A DNA stretch of 64,000 nucleotides from Myxococcales bacterium (GTDB lineage: Bacteria > Myxococcota_A > UBA796 > GCA-2862545). The DNA lies in contig JAHQVJ010000207.1 in the NCBI GenBank assembly GCA_019634415.1, positions 40,359 to 104,358 of the forward strand, given 5' to 3'. Both the position numbers and the translations under genes were made by a program. This document shows positions 34,998 to 45,117 of the stretch, one piece after another (position 1 is the stretch's first letter; every line of letters starts with the position of its first letter). The notes under the pieces are model-generated. The model did no database searches, was not told the origin of the DNA, and saw only the letters and a program-made list of their open reading frames with translations.

Positions 34998-37454
34998 TCA
35001 CCCACCCGCGCGATCGAGCGCGCGATGCCCGAGTCGAGCACGCGCATCGGCCTGCTGCTCGGTCGACCCCTGGGACAGCTCGATCAGCTCCCCGATCAGC
35101 ACACCGGTGGGGTCGTCGGGCAGGTCCTTCAGCAGCTGAGGCAGGTGAGCGACGGTCTCTCCGAGCTGCAGGCGACAGACCGCCTGCAGACCCCGGAACA
35201 TGGCCCGTGCGCGCCTCGACGGAGACGGTCCCAGGCCGGCCTCGGCTCGCTCGAAGTGCGCGAGCGCCGGACGTAGCTCCCCCCGACTGGCACGCGCGCG
35301 TCCCCACAGGGCCTGGTTGCTGTTGAGGCCGGGCTCGAAGCCCGTGCTGGCGAAGGCCCGATCGGCGTGGACGAGATCGGTCTCGCAGCCATCGTAGTCG
35401 CCCTCCCACAGGGCGAGGCACGCCAGCCCCATCCACACGAAGCCCTCGGACTGGAGCAAGGCATGCCGCTGGTAGTAGCTCAGCGCCTCGCGAAGGTAGC
35501 GGCGCCCCTCGGCCACACGTCCGCTCAGCCCGCACAGCGTGCCGAGCATCTTCGACAGATGCGCGGCGTTGGGGGCCTCGCCGAGCTCGAGGGCCAGCGC
35601 ACGAGCCTGCCGGGTCCACACCTCGGCCTGCAGTGCCTCCCCGCCCTGTCGCGCCACCTGCGCCCGCGTGCCGAGGGCAACGAGCTCGTGCAGCCCGTCT
35701 CCAGCGATGCGAGCGAGGCGCTCGAGCTGTCCCAGCTCGTCGAGACAGCCGTCCAGATCCCTCTGAGCGCGTCGAACACGAGCCAACCCCAGGCGTGCCC
35801 GTCGGACGACGAGCTCGGTCTGAGGCCACCCGACCACCACCGACCGAAAGGCCACCGCAGCCTCGTCGAGCTGCTGATGGTGGAGCAGAGCCACTCCGAG
35901 CTGCACCTGGTAGTCCGCGCCATGATGGGTCTCGGGTCTGGGCTCCGGACACAGCCGCAGCGGAGCCATCGGATCCCCTCCTCGACGCTCGATCACCATG
36001 CTCTGCCGGACGAGGCTCCACACCCGCATCGGCTCCACGCACGCTCGCCCCGAGACGTGCTGGAGCCATCCGTCGATCTGCGGGATGAGGCCGACCCGAC
36101 ACAGCACAACGGCGAAGTCCAGCACGGCTCGGTCCCAGGTCTCGTCACGGGGCGAGTCCTCCAAGACGCGGACGAGCACGCTCTGGTCGACGCGCAGCTG
36201 CGCCAGAGCGCCTCCCTGCTCGGGCCCTCCGATCGAGCGAACGACACGCTCCAGCTCCTCCGCCGCCCAGCCCAGAGCGGCAGCGCGGATGGGCAGTGGG
36301 TCCGCAGCCCGATCCGCGGCGAACGAGCGCACCGTCTCGAGCAGGCGAACGCGCCCGTCGCGGACCTGAGCCAGCGATCGATGCACCAGCTCTTGCAGAT
36401 GAACCATGGCCTCGTCGGGGCCGAGCGCCAGCGCGAGGGAGAGAGGCGCCTCTCCACCCACCACAGCCAGCGCACACAGCCACGAACGCTGCGGAGCTGG
36501 CGCACGACTCCAGCTGCGCTCCACCGTGCCGTGCAGCCCCTTGAGGATCGCGCCTTGCTCGAAGAGCGCCGCAGCACCCAACGATCCGATCCAATGGGCG
36601 GCCATGGTGAGGGCGAGGGGAAGGTGGTCGAGCTGCTCGGCCAGCCGGTCCAGTGCCTCGTCGTCGACATCGAGCCTTCGCCCAGCGCGCAGCATACGGC
36701 GGCTCGCCCACACGTCCAGTCCCCGAAGCGTCAGGGGTCGGGCGCCCGGCACCTGGCGCCTGGCAGTCACCAGGACGGTACGCGCGGCCGATGGCTCCAA
36801 CGCCTCGACGAGATCGGCCGCGTGGGCATGCAGGTCGTCCAGGTCATCCAGCACCAGCAGGATCGGCTGCCGAGCCGACAGCGCTGCGCGAATCCGAGAC
36901 GCGGAGGCATCCCCCAGGCCCAGAGCGCGCGCGACCGCTCCGAGCCCGTCCTCGAGCTGACGCACACCGCGCAGCGCCACCCACACGTGGGTCTGGAACC
37001 GGCTGGCGAGGTGCGTGACGGCGATCTCGGCGAGGCGCGTCTTGCCCACCCCGCCCGAACCGTGGATCCCGAGCACGCCCCCCTCGGCGACCCACGACCT
37101 CAGGGTCGCGACGGCGTCGACGCGACCGTGGAAGTCGTCGGGCAGCTCGAGGATCTCGGCCCCCTCGACGAGCCGATAGCCTCCGTCGGACTGCAGCAGG
37201 TGGACCGGCTCCTTGGGGTTGACCTCGATCTTCTTGCGGAGCCGACCGACCGTGCTGTACACGGTGCGCGAGCGCACGCCGGGCCGATACCCCCACACGT
37301 CCGTGAGCAACGTCTCCACGGGGAGCGCCGCATCGCTGTCGGCGAGGCGCGAAGCGAGGGAGAGCTCCTTCGGGTTCAGCCGAATGCTCGTGCCGACGAT
37401 CTCACCCGTCTCGAGATCCAGCTCCCCCTTCTGTAGACGCAGCCTCCGCCCCAC
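34998..37454 (-). CDS. Winged-helix STAND ATPase TPR regulator (copy 2)
   Basis: An 818-residue paralogue of the proteins at 5295 and 39647. Residues 1-97 are the winged helix (LTDVWGYRPGVRSRTVYSTVG, then DGGYRLVEG). Residues 110-400 are the STAND ATPase, with Walker A HGSGGVGKTR at 131-140, Walker B ILLVLDDLDDL near 200 and a GLPL-like HLPLALTMAAHWIG. The C-terminal 400 residues are TPR-like helices (EAGLGPSPSRRARAMFRGLQ). The start is GTG. It converges on the secreted beta-helix gene, whose upstream direct repeats are a possible target. The ligand is unknown. Confidence 0.87.
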   Translation of the reverse strand: MGRRLRLQKGELDLETGEIVGTSIRLNPKELSLASRLADSDAALPVETLLTDVWGYRPGVRSRTVYSTVGRLRKKIEVNPKEPVHLLQSDGGYRLVEGAEILELPDDFHGRVDAVATLRSWVAEGGVLGIHGSGGVGKTRLAEIAVTHLASRFQTHVWVALRGVRQLEDGLGAVARALGLGDASASRIRAALSARQPILLVLDDLDDLHAHAADLVEALEPSAARTVLVTARRQVPGARPLTLRGLDVWASRRMLRAGRRLDVDDEALDRLAEQLDHLPLALTMAAHWIGSLGAAALFEQGAILKGLHGTVERSWSRAPAPQRSWLCALAVVGGEAPLSLALALGPDEAMVHLQELVHRSLAQVRDGRVRLLETVRSFAADRAADPLPIRAAALGWAAEELERVVRSIGGPEQGGALAQLRVDQSVLVRVLEDSPRDETWDRAVLDFAVVLCRVGLIPQIDGWLQHVSGRACVEPMRVWSLVRQSMVIERRGGDPMAPLRLCPEPRPETHHGADYQVQLGVALLHHQQLDEAAVAFRSVVVGWPQTELVVRRARLGLARVRRAQRDLDGCLDELGQLERLARIAGDGLHELVALGTRAQVARQGGEALQAEVWTRQARALALELGEAPNAAHLSKMLGTLCGLSGRVAEGRRYLREALSYYQRHALLQSEGFVWMGLACLALWEGDYDGCETDLVHADRAFASTGFEPGLNSNQALWGRARASRGELRPALAHFERAEAGLGPSPSRRARAMFRGLQAVCRLQLGETVAHLPQLLKDLPDDPTGVLIGELIELSQGSTEQQADARARLGHRALDRAGG

Positions 37455-37510
37455 GACAGCCCACTCCCACCCGCCGAATCATATGTCCGTGGACCCGCTT
37501 GCCCGGCGCT

Positions 37511-38410
37511 CTAGCCGCCGAGCACCTCTGCACAGGCCACCGAGGAGGCCCCCAGCGCAGCGAGGTCGTAGCCGCCCTCCAGCACCAGGACCATCCGCGA
37601 ACGGGCGTGATCGCGGGCGATCGCAGCCACCTCGCGGCACAGCGCGGCATAGCCCTGGGGCGTCGCGCACAGACTCCCGAGCGGGTCGTCCACGTGGGCG
37701 TCGAAGCCCGCCGACACGATCACGAGCTCCGGGGCGAAGTCGTCGGCCGCGGGCCGCAGCACCTCGCGCACCGCAGCCAGCATCTCGGCGTCTCCTGCCC
37801 CCGGCTGAAGCGGCACGTTCAGCGCGTTGCCCTCGCTCGTGAGCCCCGTTCCCGGGTAGAAGCCCCCGCCCCCCTGGTGCACGCTGAAGAACAGGGAGTC
37901 GCCCCGGCCCGCCACCAGGTCCTGCGTGCCGTTTCCGTGGTGCACGTCCCAGTCCACGAACAGCACCCGCTCGACGTCGTGGTCCATCCGAGCCGCCTCG
38001 GCGGCCACCACCACGTTGTTGAACAGGCAAAAGCCCATGGCACGGTCGAAGCAGGCGTGGTGCCCCGGCGGCCGCACCGCCGCGAAGGCCGCCCTCGCCT
38101 CCCCCTCCAGCACGCAGAACACCGCATCGCGCGCCGCCCCCGCCGCCAGCCGGGCGGCATCGATGCTGCCGGGGGAGGTGCGCGTGTCGGCGTCCAGCAC
38201 CACCGAGGTACCCGCGGTCGCCAGCAGCCGGTCCACGTACGCCTCGTCGTGCACGCGGCACAGATCTCCGCGGGTGGCCTGTGTGGGGGTGCGCAGCTGC
38301 ACCCCCGGTCGCTTCCTCAACGCATCCAGCACCGCCGCCAGCCGAGACGGATCCTCGATCTCACCAGGCTCGTGCTCCATCATCGACCGATCACCGAACA
38401 CCGGCAGCAT
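37511..38410 (-). CDS. Histone deacetylase family amidohydrolase
   Basis: A 299-residue zinc hydrolase of the HDAC/acetoin-utilisation/polyamine-deacetylase superfamily. Visible are the twin His of AVRPPGHHACFDRAMGFCLFN, the zinc ligands in VDWDVHHGNGTQDL, DSLFFSVHQGGGGFYPGTG, the second Asp in SAGFDAHVDDPLG and LEGGYDL. Bacterial members act on acetylpolyamines or acetyl-lysine; the substrate here is open. The ATG chosen fits the short N-terminus of the family better than the GTG at 38440. It diverges from the DUF445 gene. Confidence 0.92.
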   Translation of the reverse strand: MLPVFGDRSMMEHEPGEIEDPSRLAAVLDALRKRPGVQLRTPTQATRGDLCRVHDEAYVDRLLATAGTSVVLDADTRTSPGSIDAARLAAGAARDAVFCVLEGEARAAFAAVRPPGHHACFDRAMGFCLFNNVVVAAEAARMDHDVERVLFVDWDVHHGNGTQDLVAGRGDSLFFSVHQGGGGFYPGTGLTSEGNALNVPLQPGAGDAEMLAAVREVLRPAADDFAPELVIVSAGFDAHVDDPLGSLCATPQGYAALCREVAAIARDHARSRMVLVLEGGYDLAALGASSVACAEVLGG

Positions 38411-38454
38411 GCTGACCCCCGCGGTTGCCCACCTCGTCACGATATCCAGGCACC

Positions 38455-39618
38455 ATGTCCGACTCCGAACTTCGTCGGCCCACCTGGGCCTCCAGGGTGC
38501 GGCGCCTCAAGCCCCTCGAGCTGTTCGAGAAGTACCGGCGACGCATGGTGAACCGGGACACCCAGCTCCCGTTCGACCCCGCCGACGGCGCCTCCGACCG
38601 CGCCTACACCATCGAGCAGCTCGCCTTCGAGACGGGCTGGGGCATGCAGCTCGCCCTGAACGTCTTCATGCCCATCTGCGGCGCGGTCTTCGCCAGCTCG
38701 TTCCTCTGGGACTTCCACGGCCTGCTGCGCTCGTGCTCGGTGGCCGGCATGATCGGCTTCGCCACCAACTGGGTGGCCATCAAGATGCTCTTCTGGCCCC
38801 GGGAGAGCCGGCCCATCTTCGGGCAGGGGCTCATCCCCTCCCAGCGGGATCAGCTCATCGAGAAGGTGGCCGACGAGGTGCTGCGCAACCTGATCAACGA
38901 GGAGCTCATCCTCGGCAAGATCGAGGAGACGCGCATCGTCGAGCGCCTGTCCAGCTCGGCCATCGACAAGCTGGCCCAGATCACCAAGGACCCGGAGTTC
39001 AAGGCGGACCTCCGCCGCGTGATCCTGACGTGGGTGGCGGAGATCACGAGCAACCCCGAGTTCCGCGATCGGCTGGGCGCGCGGGCCGAGCGCAGCCTGA
39101 TCGAGGTGGCCGGCGAAGGCATGCAGCGCTGGGTGGTGGCGCGCATGAAGACGGCCTGGCACGGCCCGATGGTGAAGCTGCTCAATCGGGAGATCGAGGA
39201 GCTGGAGCGCACGGTGGACGAGGGGCTGGAGCACCTCGACGACCTGTTGCTGCAGCTGCCGATCTACATGGAGGGCCGACGCCATCAGATCGACAACGTG
39301 CTGTCGCGCATGCTGGTGGGGCTGGTCCGAGAGGTGGACGTCCGCCAGATCGTGCTCGAGCAGCTCTCCACCGTGACGACGGAGCAGCTCGAGCAGGGAT
39401 TCAAGCAGTTCTCCGACGACAAGCTGTCGTTCATCACGCTGCTGGGCGGCGTGCTGGGCGTCGTCGGCGGCTCGGTGATCGTGTGGCCGCTGCCGAGCCT
39501 CGCCACCCTGGCGGTGCTGGGGCTGCTGCTCTGGGGCCTCGACCGGTTGGCCAAGCCCCTGATGGATCGGTGGGTGAAGCGGCGCCGCGACGAGCCCGAC
39601 GACCCAGCCGCGGCCTGA
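38455..39618 (+). CDS. DUF445 family membrane protein
   Basis: A 387-residue protein with two N-terminal hydrophobic segments (residues 68-108), including the family hallmark GFATNWVAIKMLFWP. A long charged helical region follows (LIEKVADEVLRNLINEEL, repeated RTVDEGLEHLDDLL), and a C-terminal hydrophobic hairpin (LLGGVLGVVGGSVIVWPLP, AVLGLLLWGLDRL). DUF445 proteins are inner-membrane proteins of unknown role. It diverges from the deacetylase gene. The third STAND regulator follows after 28 bases on the same strand and may be co-transcribed. Confidence 0.9.
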   Translation: MSDSELRRPTWASRVRRLKPLELFEKYRRRMVNRDTQLPFDPADGASDRAYTIEQLAFETGWGMQLALNVFMPICGAVFASSFLWDFHGLLRSCSVAGMIGFATNWVAIKMLFWPRESRPIFGQGLIPSQRDQLIEKVADEVLRNLINEELILGKIEETRIVERLSSSAIDKLAQITKDPEFKADLRRVILTWVAEITSNPEFRDRLGARAERSLIEVAGEGMQRWVVARMKTAWHGPMVKLLNREIEELERTVDEGLEHLDDLLLQLPIYMEGRRHQIDNVLSRMLVGLVREVDVRQIVLEQLSTVTTEQLEQGFKQFSDDKLSFITLLGGVLGVVGGSVIVWPLPSLATLAVLGLLLWGLDRLAKPLMDRWVKRRRDEPDDPAAA

Positions 39619-39646
39619 GGCTCGCAGGCGTTAAGCTGGGAAGGAC

Positions 39647-42550
39647 GTGGCAAAGCTACTCCTTGCAGACGGTGAGGTCGACCTCGAGGTGGGAACCGTC
39701 CGACGCGCGGGCGGACAGTCCACGCTGTCGACCGGTCAGCTGCGGCTGTTGAGGTACCTGGCGGATCGACGTGGCCAAGACGTGGATCGCGACGAGCTGC
39801 TGGTCCACGTCTGGGGATACTCCAGGCCCCCGCGGGAGAAGCGTGCGGTGGACAACGCCGTGCGCCGGCTCCGCCAGGAGATCGAGCCCGATCCCACGAG
39901 CCCCACGCTGCTCCTGACGGTGCACGGCCAGGGCTACCGGCTGGCAGCCACCGAGCAGGACTCCTCCTCGCACCCGGCCCCTTCCTTCGAGCGACCGCAG
40001 CCCATCGGTGGCTTCGTGGGTCGAGACGAGGCCCTGGGCACCCTCGAGGGCAAGCTCGCCAGCGCCAGCTGCCTCGTGTTGACGGGGCCCGGAGGGGTGG
40101 GCAAGACGCGGCTCGCCCTCGAGGCCGCCCACGGATGGCAGGGCGGACCCGTGGTCTTCTGCGATCTGACCCCCGCCCGCGACGCGCGCGGGGTGACCCT
40201 CGCGGCAGCCGGGGCACTCGGCGTCTCGGCCGACGCGGATCTCGCCGACCGCACGTCGCGCGTGTTCGGCACCCTCGGACGCTGCCTGGTGATCTGCGAC
40301 GGCTGCGAGCACGTGGCGCCCGAGGTCGCCGAGGCCGCTCGGCGCTGGATGACAAAGGCCCCCGATGCCACGTTCCTGATCACCTCCCGGCGACGCCCGC
40401 AGGCCCTGCATGCTGCAGTGCAGACGCTGGCTCCTCTGTCGCCCGAGGCCGCGGCCCAGCTGTTCTCGTTGCGGGCCGCGGAGCGCCTGGATCTCCACGA
40501 CGTGGGCTCGCCGAAGCTCGACGAGCTGATGGCGCTGCTCGACCGCCTCCCGTTGGCCATCGAGCTGGCGGCCGCCAGGTTGTCGGTGATGTCGGTGGAC
40601 GCCATGGTCGATCGCATCGGGCAGCGCTTCCAGCTCCTCCGCGATCCGATGCGCGCCACCCTGGACTTCAGCTGGAGTCTGCTCGAGGCCTCGGAGCAGC
40701 AAGCGTTGTCGCAGCTGTCCGTCTTCGTCGGCAGCTTCTCCCTCGACGCTGCCGAGCAGGTCGTCCACGTGGAGGGCTCGTGGCCAGCCGATCTGCTGGA
40801 CGCCTTGGTGGCCCACAGCCTGATGCAGCGTCTACCAGACGACCGCTTCGCGCTGCTGCACACGGTACGTGCCTACGCCGAGGAGCTACTGCACACTCCG
40901 GAGCCCGTCCTGGACAGACACGCCCGGACCTTCGCCGCGCTCGGGACCGAGCCTGCCCTGGAGCTGCTGCACCGCCACGAAGGCCCCGCACGTCGGCACG
41001 CGCTGGCCCGAGCGCTGCCGGACCTCGTGGCCGCCTGCCGACACGCCGCCACGCGCGGCCCGCCGGAGGTGGCCGTCGCCACACTCTGCGCCGCGTGGGC
41101 CGTCACGAGCATCCAGGGTCCCCTGGCCCTCGCTGCCGAGCTGGCCGACGGCGTCGCCCAGCTACCCACCGTGGACGGGGCCGAGCGCCTGCGGCTCGAG
41201 CGCACGCTGGGGGAGATCGCCCGCAGACAGGGAGACCACGCTGCAGCAAGACGTCACTTCGAGATCGCACACACCGTGGCCGACGACCTCGGCGACGCCA
41301 CACAGCGGGCGCTGTGCGACTGGGATCTGGCCCTCGTTCACCACATCCTGGGTGACTCGGAGGCCAGCGAGGCCCGCTACCGAGCCTCCTCGGAGGCGCT
41401 GGACGCCCTCGGAGAGCGCCTTCACCTCGGCCGCGTGCTGGGGAGCCATGGCGCTGCGCTGTACACCTCGGGACGCACCTCGGAGGCAGAGCGCACCCTC
41501 GAGCTGGCTCGGGCCATCCATCGGGCGGTGGGGAACCTGCGGTTCGAGGGGTTGGCGAACGCCACCTTGGGAGCGCTGTACGTGCAGGGTGGCCGCCACG
41601 AACAGGCTCGCCAGGCACTCACTCGAGCGATCCACTGCGCGGACCGGACCGGGGCCTCGCGCTCCGTGGGGATCGCCCGCGGGAACCTAGGCATGATGCA
41701 CGAGAACCTCGGCGAGTGGACGGAGGCGCGTGCAGCCTATGCCGAGGCCCTGCGCATCGCGCGGAACACCGGCGATGCCGTGGCCGAGGCCGCCTGGACG
41801 GGGAACCTGGGACGACTCGCCTGGGCCATGGATCAAGTACAGGAGGCGCGCGACACGCTGGAGCGCGCAACGGAGCTGGCCCGTCAGGTGGACAACCCGC
41901 GCATCCGGGCCGTGCACTGGGGTGCACTGGGGGTGACGTACCTGGGCACCGGAGACACGGACGAGGCCGAGCGCTGCCTGTCGACGTCCTTGTCGCTGTG
42001 CCGGGCCGCAGCAACCCTGCGCCACGAGGCCTCACAGCTCGTCGAGCTCGCCCACCTGCGCTGGATGCAGGATCGACACGACGAAGCCGTTCAGATCCTC
42101 GCCAGCGCCCTCGAGCTGGCGGAGCGCGTGGAGGTGCGCCAGGTGCAGCTGCGCGGTCGGCTCCTGCGAGCGCGCATGAAGCTGGCGGACCAGGAGAACA
42201 CCGATGCAGCAACCGATCTCGACCACGTGATCGCAGCCACCGAGGACGTGCCGGGATCGGAGCTGCGTCCCCGAGCGATGGCGCACAGGGCACTCGTGTG
42301 CGCGCGCCAGGACCGCCCGGATCAGGCAGCGGAGTGCCTCCGACGAGCGCAGCTGGCCCTGTCGGCGCTGCACCGCAGCGAGACGAAGGTGCACACGTGG
42401 GTGGCCGCCACACGCGCACTCGCACGGCTCGGCAGAGCCGACGAGGCCGAGGCCACCCTCCTGCGCGCCGAGCAGGCTGCGCCCGACCACCGCATGGATC
42501 TGCAAGCCGCGATCCGCGAGGCGCGCGCCGATCTCACTCGGGGATGCTGA
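39647..42550 (+). CDS. Winged-helix STAND ATPase TPR regulator (copy 3)
   Basis: A 967-residue paralogue of the regulators at 5295 and 34998. Residues 1-100 are the winged helix (LLVHVWGYSRPPREKRAVDNAV, TVHGQGYRLAA). Walker A TGPGGVGKTR lies near 146-155, Walker B-like CLVICDGCEHV follows, and RLPLAIELAAARLSV is the GLPL-like motif. From about 470 on, TPR repeats are unusually regular (GNLGMMHENLGEWTEARAAY, HWGALGVTYLGTGDTDEAER). The GTG start follows GGGAAGGAC. It overlaps by 17 bases the end of the convergent papain-fold protease gene. Confidence 0.9.
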   Translation: MAKLLLADGEVDLEVGTVRRAGGQSTLSTGQLRLLRYLADRRGQDVDRDELLVHVWGYSRPPREKRAVDNAVRRLRQEIEPDPTSPTLLLTVHGQGYRLAATEQDSSSHPAPSFERPQPIGGFVGRDEALGTLEGKLASASCLVLTGPGGVGKTRLALEAAHGWQGGPVVFCDLTPARDARGVTLAAAGALGVSADADLADRTSRVFGTLGRCLVICDGCEHVAPEVAEAARRWMTKAPDATFLITSRRRPQALHAAVQTLAPLSPEAAAQLFSLRAAERLDLHDVGSPKLDELMALLDRLPLAIELAAARLSVMSVDAMVDRIGQRFQLLRDPMRATLDFSWSLLEASEQQALSQLSVFVGSFSLDAAEQVVHVEGSWPADLLDALVAHSLMQRLPDDRFALLHTVRAYAEELLHTPEPVLDRHARTFAALGTEPALELLHRHEGPARRHALARALPDLVAACRHAATRGPPEVAVATLCAAWAVTSIQGPLALAAELADGVAQLPTVDGAERLRLERTLGEIARRQGDHAAARRHFEIAHTVADDLGDATQRALCDWDLALVHHILGDSEASEARYRASSEALDALGERLHLGRVLGSHGAALYTSGRTSEAERTLELARAIHRAVGNLRFEGLANATLGALYVQGGRHEQARQALTRAIHCADRTGASRSVGIARGNLGMMHENLGEWTEARAAYAEALRIARNTGDAVAEAAWTGNLGRLAWAMDQVQEARDTLERATELARQVDNPRIRAVHWGALGVTYLGTGDTDEAERCLSTSLSLCRAAATLRHEASQLVELAHLRWMQDRHDEAVQILASALELAERVEVRQVQLRGRLLRARMKLADQENTDAATDLDHVIAATEDVPGSELRPRAMAHRALVCARQDRPDQAAECLRRAQLALSALHRSETKVHTWVAATRALARLGRADEAEATLLRAEQAAPDHRMDLQAAIREARADLTRGC

Positions 42551-44984
42551 GCACGCTCAAGCGGATCTCGTCGGTGGAGGTTCCGTTGGAGTCGGAGCCC
42601 TGCACGCGCAGGATGGCGCCGTGGAAGCTGTCGTCCGCTACCCAGGTGGCCGCCCGCCCCGCGCCGATCTCCTCCTCCTCGTCCCCCCGCACCAGCGTCC
42701 ACACCACGTCCACGTTCTCGCGGCGCCCCGACGCCGTGGCGACCTCCAGCTCCACCGACACCCCCTCGGTGAGCGGCTCGTCGTGGCGCGGACTGTTGAT
42801 CCACACGAACGGCAGGTCACCCGAGTCCAGCTCCACGCCCCGGAGCCAGCGGTCGTCGTGCCCCTCGAAGCCGTCGTTGTCCCGGGCCACCACCGTCAGC
42901 TGCGCCCAGCCCGGCTGGGTCAGCGCGATGCGCGGAGCACAGGGGTCCGCCCCTTGGGCCACGGGCTGACCGTCCAGCGCCCACGTGCGCTCCTCGCAGT
43001 CCACCGCGAGCTGCTCCTCGTCGCTCGCCACCGAGCTCACGGTGATCTCCGTGTCCACCGGTAGCCGCAAGCCCCACACATCACGCGTCTGGCGCGCGTG
43101 CGGGGCGGCCGGTCGAACGATGTCCACGGTGGGCGCCGAGTTGGTGAGCAGGACCTGCACGCTGGTCTCGGCGAGCCCTCCCTGGCTGTCCCGCGCCGTG
43201 GCCCGCAGCACGTGCACGCCGGGCGAGGTGAACCGATGGGTCAGCACGGGCGCATCTCCCAACAACGCCCCCGTGTCCTCAGACCACCACGACACGTCGC
43301 AGCACGTCGCCCCGTCCTGTGCATCGGAGACGGCCACCTCGAAGGTGTACTCGTTGCCCAAGGGCGCCAGGCCGTCGATGATCAGGGTCGATGGGCTGAC
43401 CACCGAGATCTCGGGGGGCGTGTTGACGTCGGCCTGCGCCCGGATCGCCGTCACGCTGTTGACGTTGTCCCGAAACCAATCGGCAGACAGGTAGGCGTAG
43501 CCACTGTCGCCCCAGTAGCACCCCCACGAGTTCTTGATCACGACCCAGCCCCCACCCGGCGCGGTGTCGTCCGGCACCCACCGCACGACCTGGACGGCGT
43601 GCGAGCCCGACACCTTGCCGTTGGACGTGTGCATGAAGCCGTCCGGGAAGTCGTACAGGTCGCGGAAGTCCTGGGTCACGTCGATGGAGGCCACCACGCC
43701 ATAGCCCGCCTCCACGAACACGTTGACCGAGTCGAGGGTGGGGCCGAACCAGTTCCACAGCGGAAGCGCATCCGTCACCTCGATGCGCTCGTCTTCCTTG
43801 GAGGGTCGGAAGAAGAACGGATCGGAGCCCGCCTGCGCCACCAAGCCGAGCTGATGGCTGGTCTGCGAGCACGGACGTGGCGACGCGTCGAACGCGTAGC
43901 CCGCGCAGGAGTGCAGGTAGGTTCCGATGGCCCCGATCTCGATGCGGCAGCGCGAGGGATTGTAGCCCCAGTGGGGCTCGATGGTGGTCCCGAGCCCCGT
44001 CGCAGCCAGATCCTGGAGGAACTCGGCCGTGGGCAGCCCATCGCCGAAGTGGTCGTCGTACAGATCGAACTTGCCCAGCGAGTACAGGTACTGTTCCGAG
44101 ACGTCGACCTTCAGCCCGTCGTACCGGGACAGCCCGTACTCGAGGGCGGCAGCCGTCGCGAAGGACACGCAGGTGCCGCGACTGCCTTGGCTGCGCACCG
44201 CAGACAGGTGATCCGTGAAGACCCAGTCACGGACCATCGGGTCCGACGGTGCGCAGCTCCCCGCCCCATCGAACCCATCTCCCACGATCACCGGGTTGCC
44301 CTTGCACAGACAGACCTCGTCGACGACCTCACAGTGCTTGGGCGCCTCGAGCCCCGCCGTGTCGCTGCGCTGCTGCCCGCGGGGTAGCTCGTCGTCGAAG
44401 GCGCCCACGAGGGTTCGCCAGTCGTCCCAACAGCGCCCCACGGACTCGGTGAGCGCGCCAAGCTCCTCCACCGACATGCGCCGCCGATCACCCTCGTCCG
44501 CTGCGAGGCTCCGACACCGCTCGGGCACCACCACGAGCAGCTGCTCGATCAGCTCCAGGTGCGCCTCGGGCTCCTGCAAGCGCCGCAGCAGGGCCGCCAG
44601 CGAGCGACGACGCAGGCCCTGCCCCTGCAGCTGCACCACCGAACCAGGCTGAAGCTCGATCTCCAGGTTTCCGTCGTGCAGCAGGGTCGCATCGGTGGCC
44701 TCGACCTCCCAGAGCAGTCGCTCCCGCCACTGTGGGTGGTCCACCAGGAACGACTCGATCTCCGCCGTGGCTGCGGCCTCGAGCTGCGCGATCCGGGCGC
44801 GCTCCTCCTCGGGGGTGACGTCGGGCACGTCGAGGAGCTCCCCCTGCTGACGCAGATCGTCGAGCACCTCGTCGCTCACGATCTGAACCGTGCCCATGGG
44901 ATGCTCCCAGTCCGAGGCCGGCCCCTCGCAGGAGCATCCCACGGCGAAGGCCCAGGACAGACAGAACGCTCTTCGGCTCGACAT
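42534..44984 (-). CDS. Papain-fold (C1-like) surface protease with Ig-like domains (copy A)
   Basis: An 816-residue exported protein. The N-terminus (AFCLSWAFAVGCSCEG) is a signal with Cys17 as likely lipid anchor. A 180-residue N-terminal region contains IESFLVDHPQWRERLLWEVE. The catalytic domain at about 250-510 has SQGSRGTCVSFATAAALEYG with Cys272, His462 in SGSHAVQVVRW and Asn485 in IKNSWGCYWGDSGYAYL, the full C1 triad. Two or three Ig/PKD-like beta domains follow (APVLTHRFTSPGVHVLRATARDS). A ribosome site GGAG precedes ATG. A paralogue diverges 133 bases away. Confidence 0.87.
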   Translation of the reverse strand: MSSRRAFCLSWAFAVGCSCEGPASDWEHPMGTVQIVSDEVLDDLRQQGELLDVPDVTPEEERARIAQLEAAATAEIESFLVDHPQWRERLLWEVEATDATLLHDGNLEIELQPGSVVQLQGQGLRRRSLAALLRRLQEPEAHLELIEQLLVVVPERCRSLAADEGDRRRMSVEELGALTESVGRCWDDWRTLVGAFDDELPRGQQRSDTAGLEAPKHCEVVDEVCLCKGNPVIVGDGFDGAGSCAPSDPMVRDWVFTDHLSAVRSQGSRGTCVSFATAAALEYGLSRYDGLKVDVSEQYLYSLGKFDLYDDHFGDGLPTAEFLQDLAATGLGTTIEPHWGYNPSRCRIEIGAIGTYLHSCAGYAFDASPRPCSQTSHQLGLVAQAGSDPFFFRPSKEDERIEVTDALPLWNWFGPTLDSVNVFVEAGYGVVASIDVTQDFRDLYDFPDGFMHTSNGKVSGSHAVQVVRWVPDDTAPGGGWVVIKNSWGCYWGDSGYAYLSADWFRDNVNSVTAIRAQADVNTPPEISVVSPSTLIIDGLAPLGNEYTFEVAVSDAQDGATCCDVSWWSEDTGALLGDAPVLTHRFTSPGVHVLRATARDSQGGLAETSVQVLLTNSAPTVDIVRPAAPHARQTRDVWGLRLPVDTEITVSSVASDEEQLAVDCEERTWALDGQPVAQGADPCAPRIALTQPGWAQLTVVARDNDGFEGHDDRWLRGVELDSGDLPFVWINSPRHDEPLTEGVSVELEVATASGRRENVDVVWTLVRGDEEEEIGAGRAATWVADDSFHGAILRVQGSDSNGTSTDEIRLSVLSIPE

Positions 44985-45034
44985 GACAGCTCCGGTGTGA
45001 GTCACCAAGCCTGCCCCGAGCCGCTGCCGCGTCG

Positions 45035-45071
45035 TGCCGCAGTCTGCCGCAGCAGCCGCGACACGCTGCGG
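45035..45071. promoter_or_regulatory. Repeats between the divergent protease genes
   Basis: TGCCGCAG occurs twice with a 10-base period (45035 and 45045). Its inverse GCTGCGG follows at 45065, allowing a 7-base stem with CCGCAGC at 45047. This is the only ordered element in the 133-base divergent region and could bind a regulator of both protease genes. The neighbouring STAND regulator is a candidate. Confidence 0.35.
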
Positions 45072-45117
45072 CGACCCGGCGACTCGGCGGCGGGTCACGG
45101 TGGGCCGGGAGGTCCGC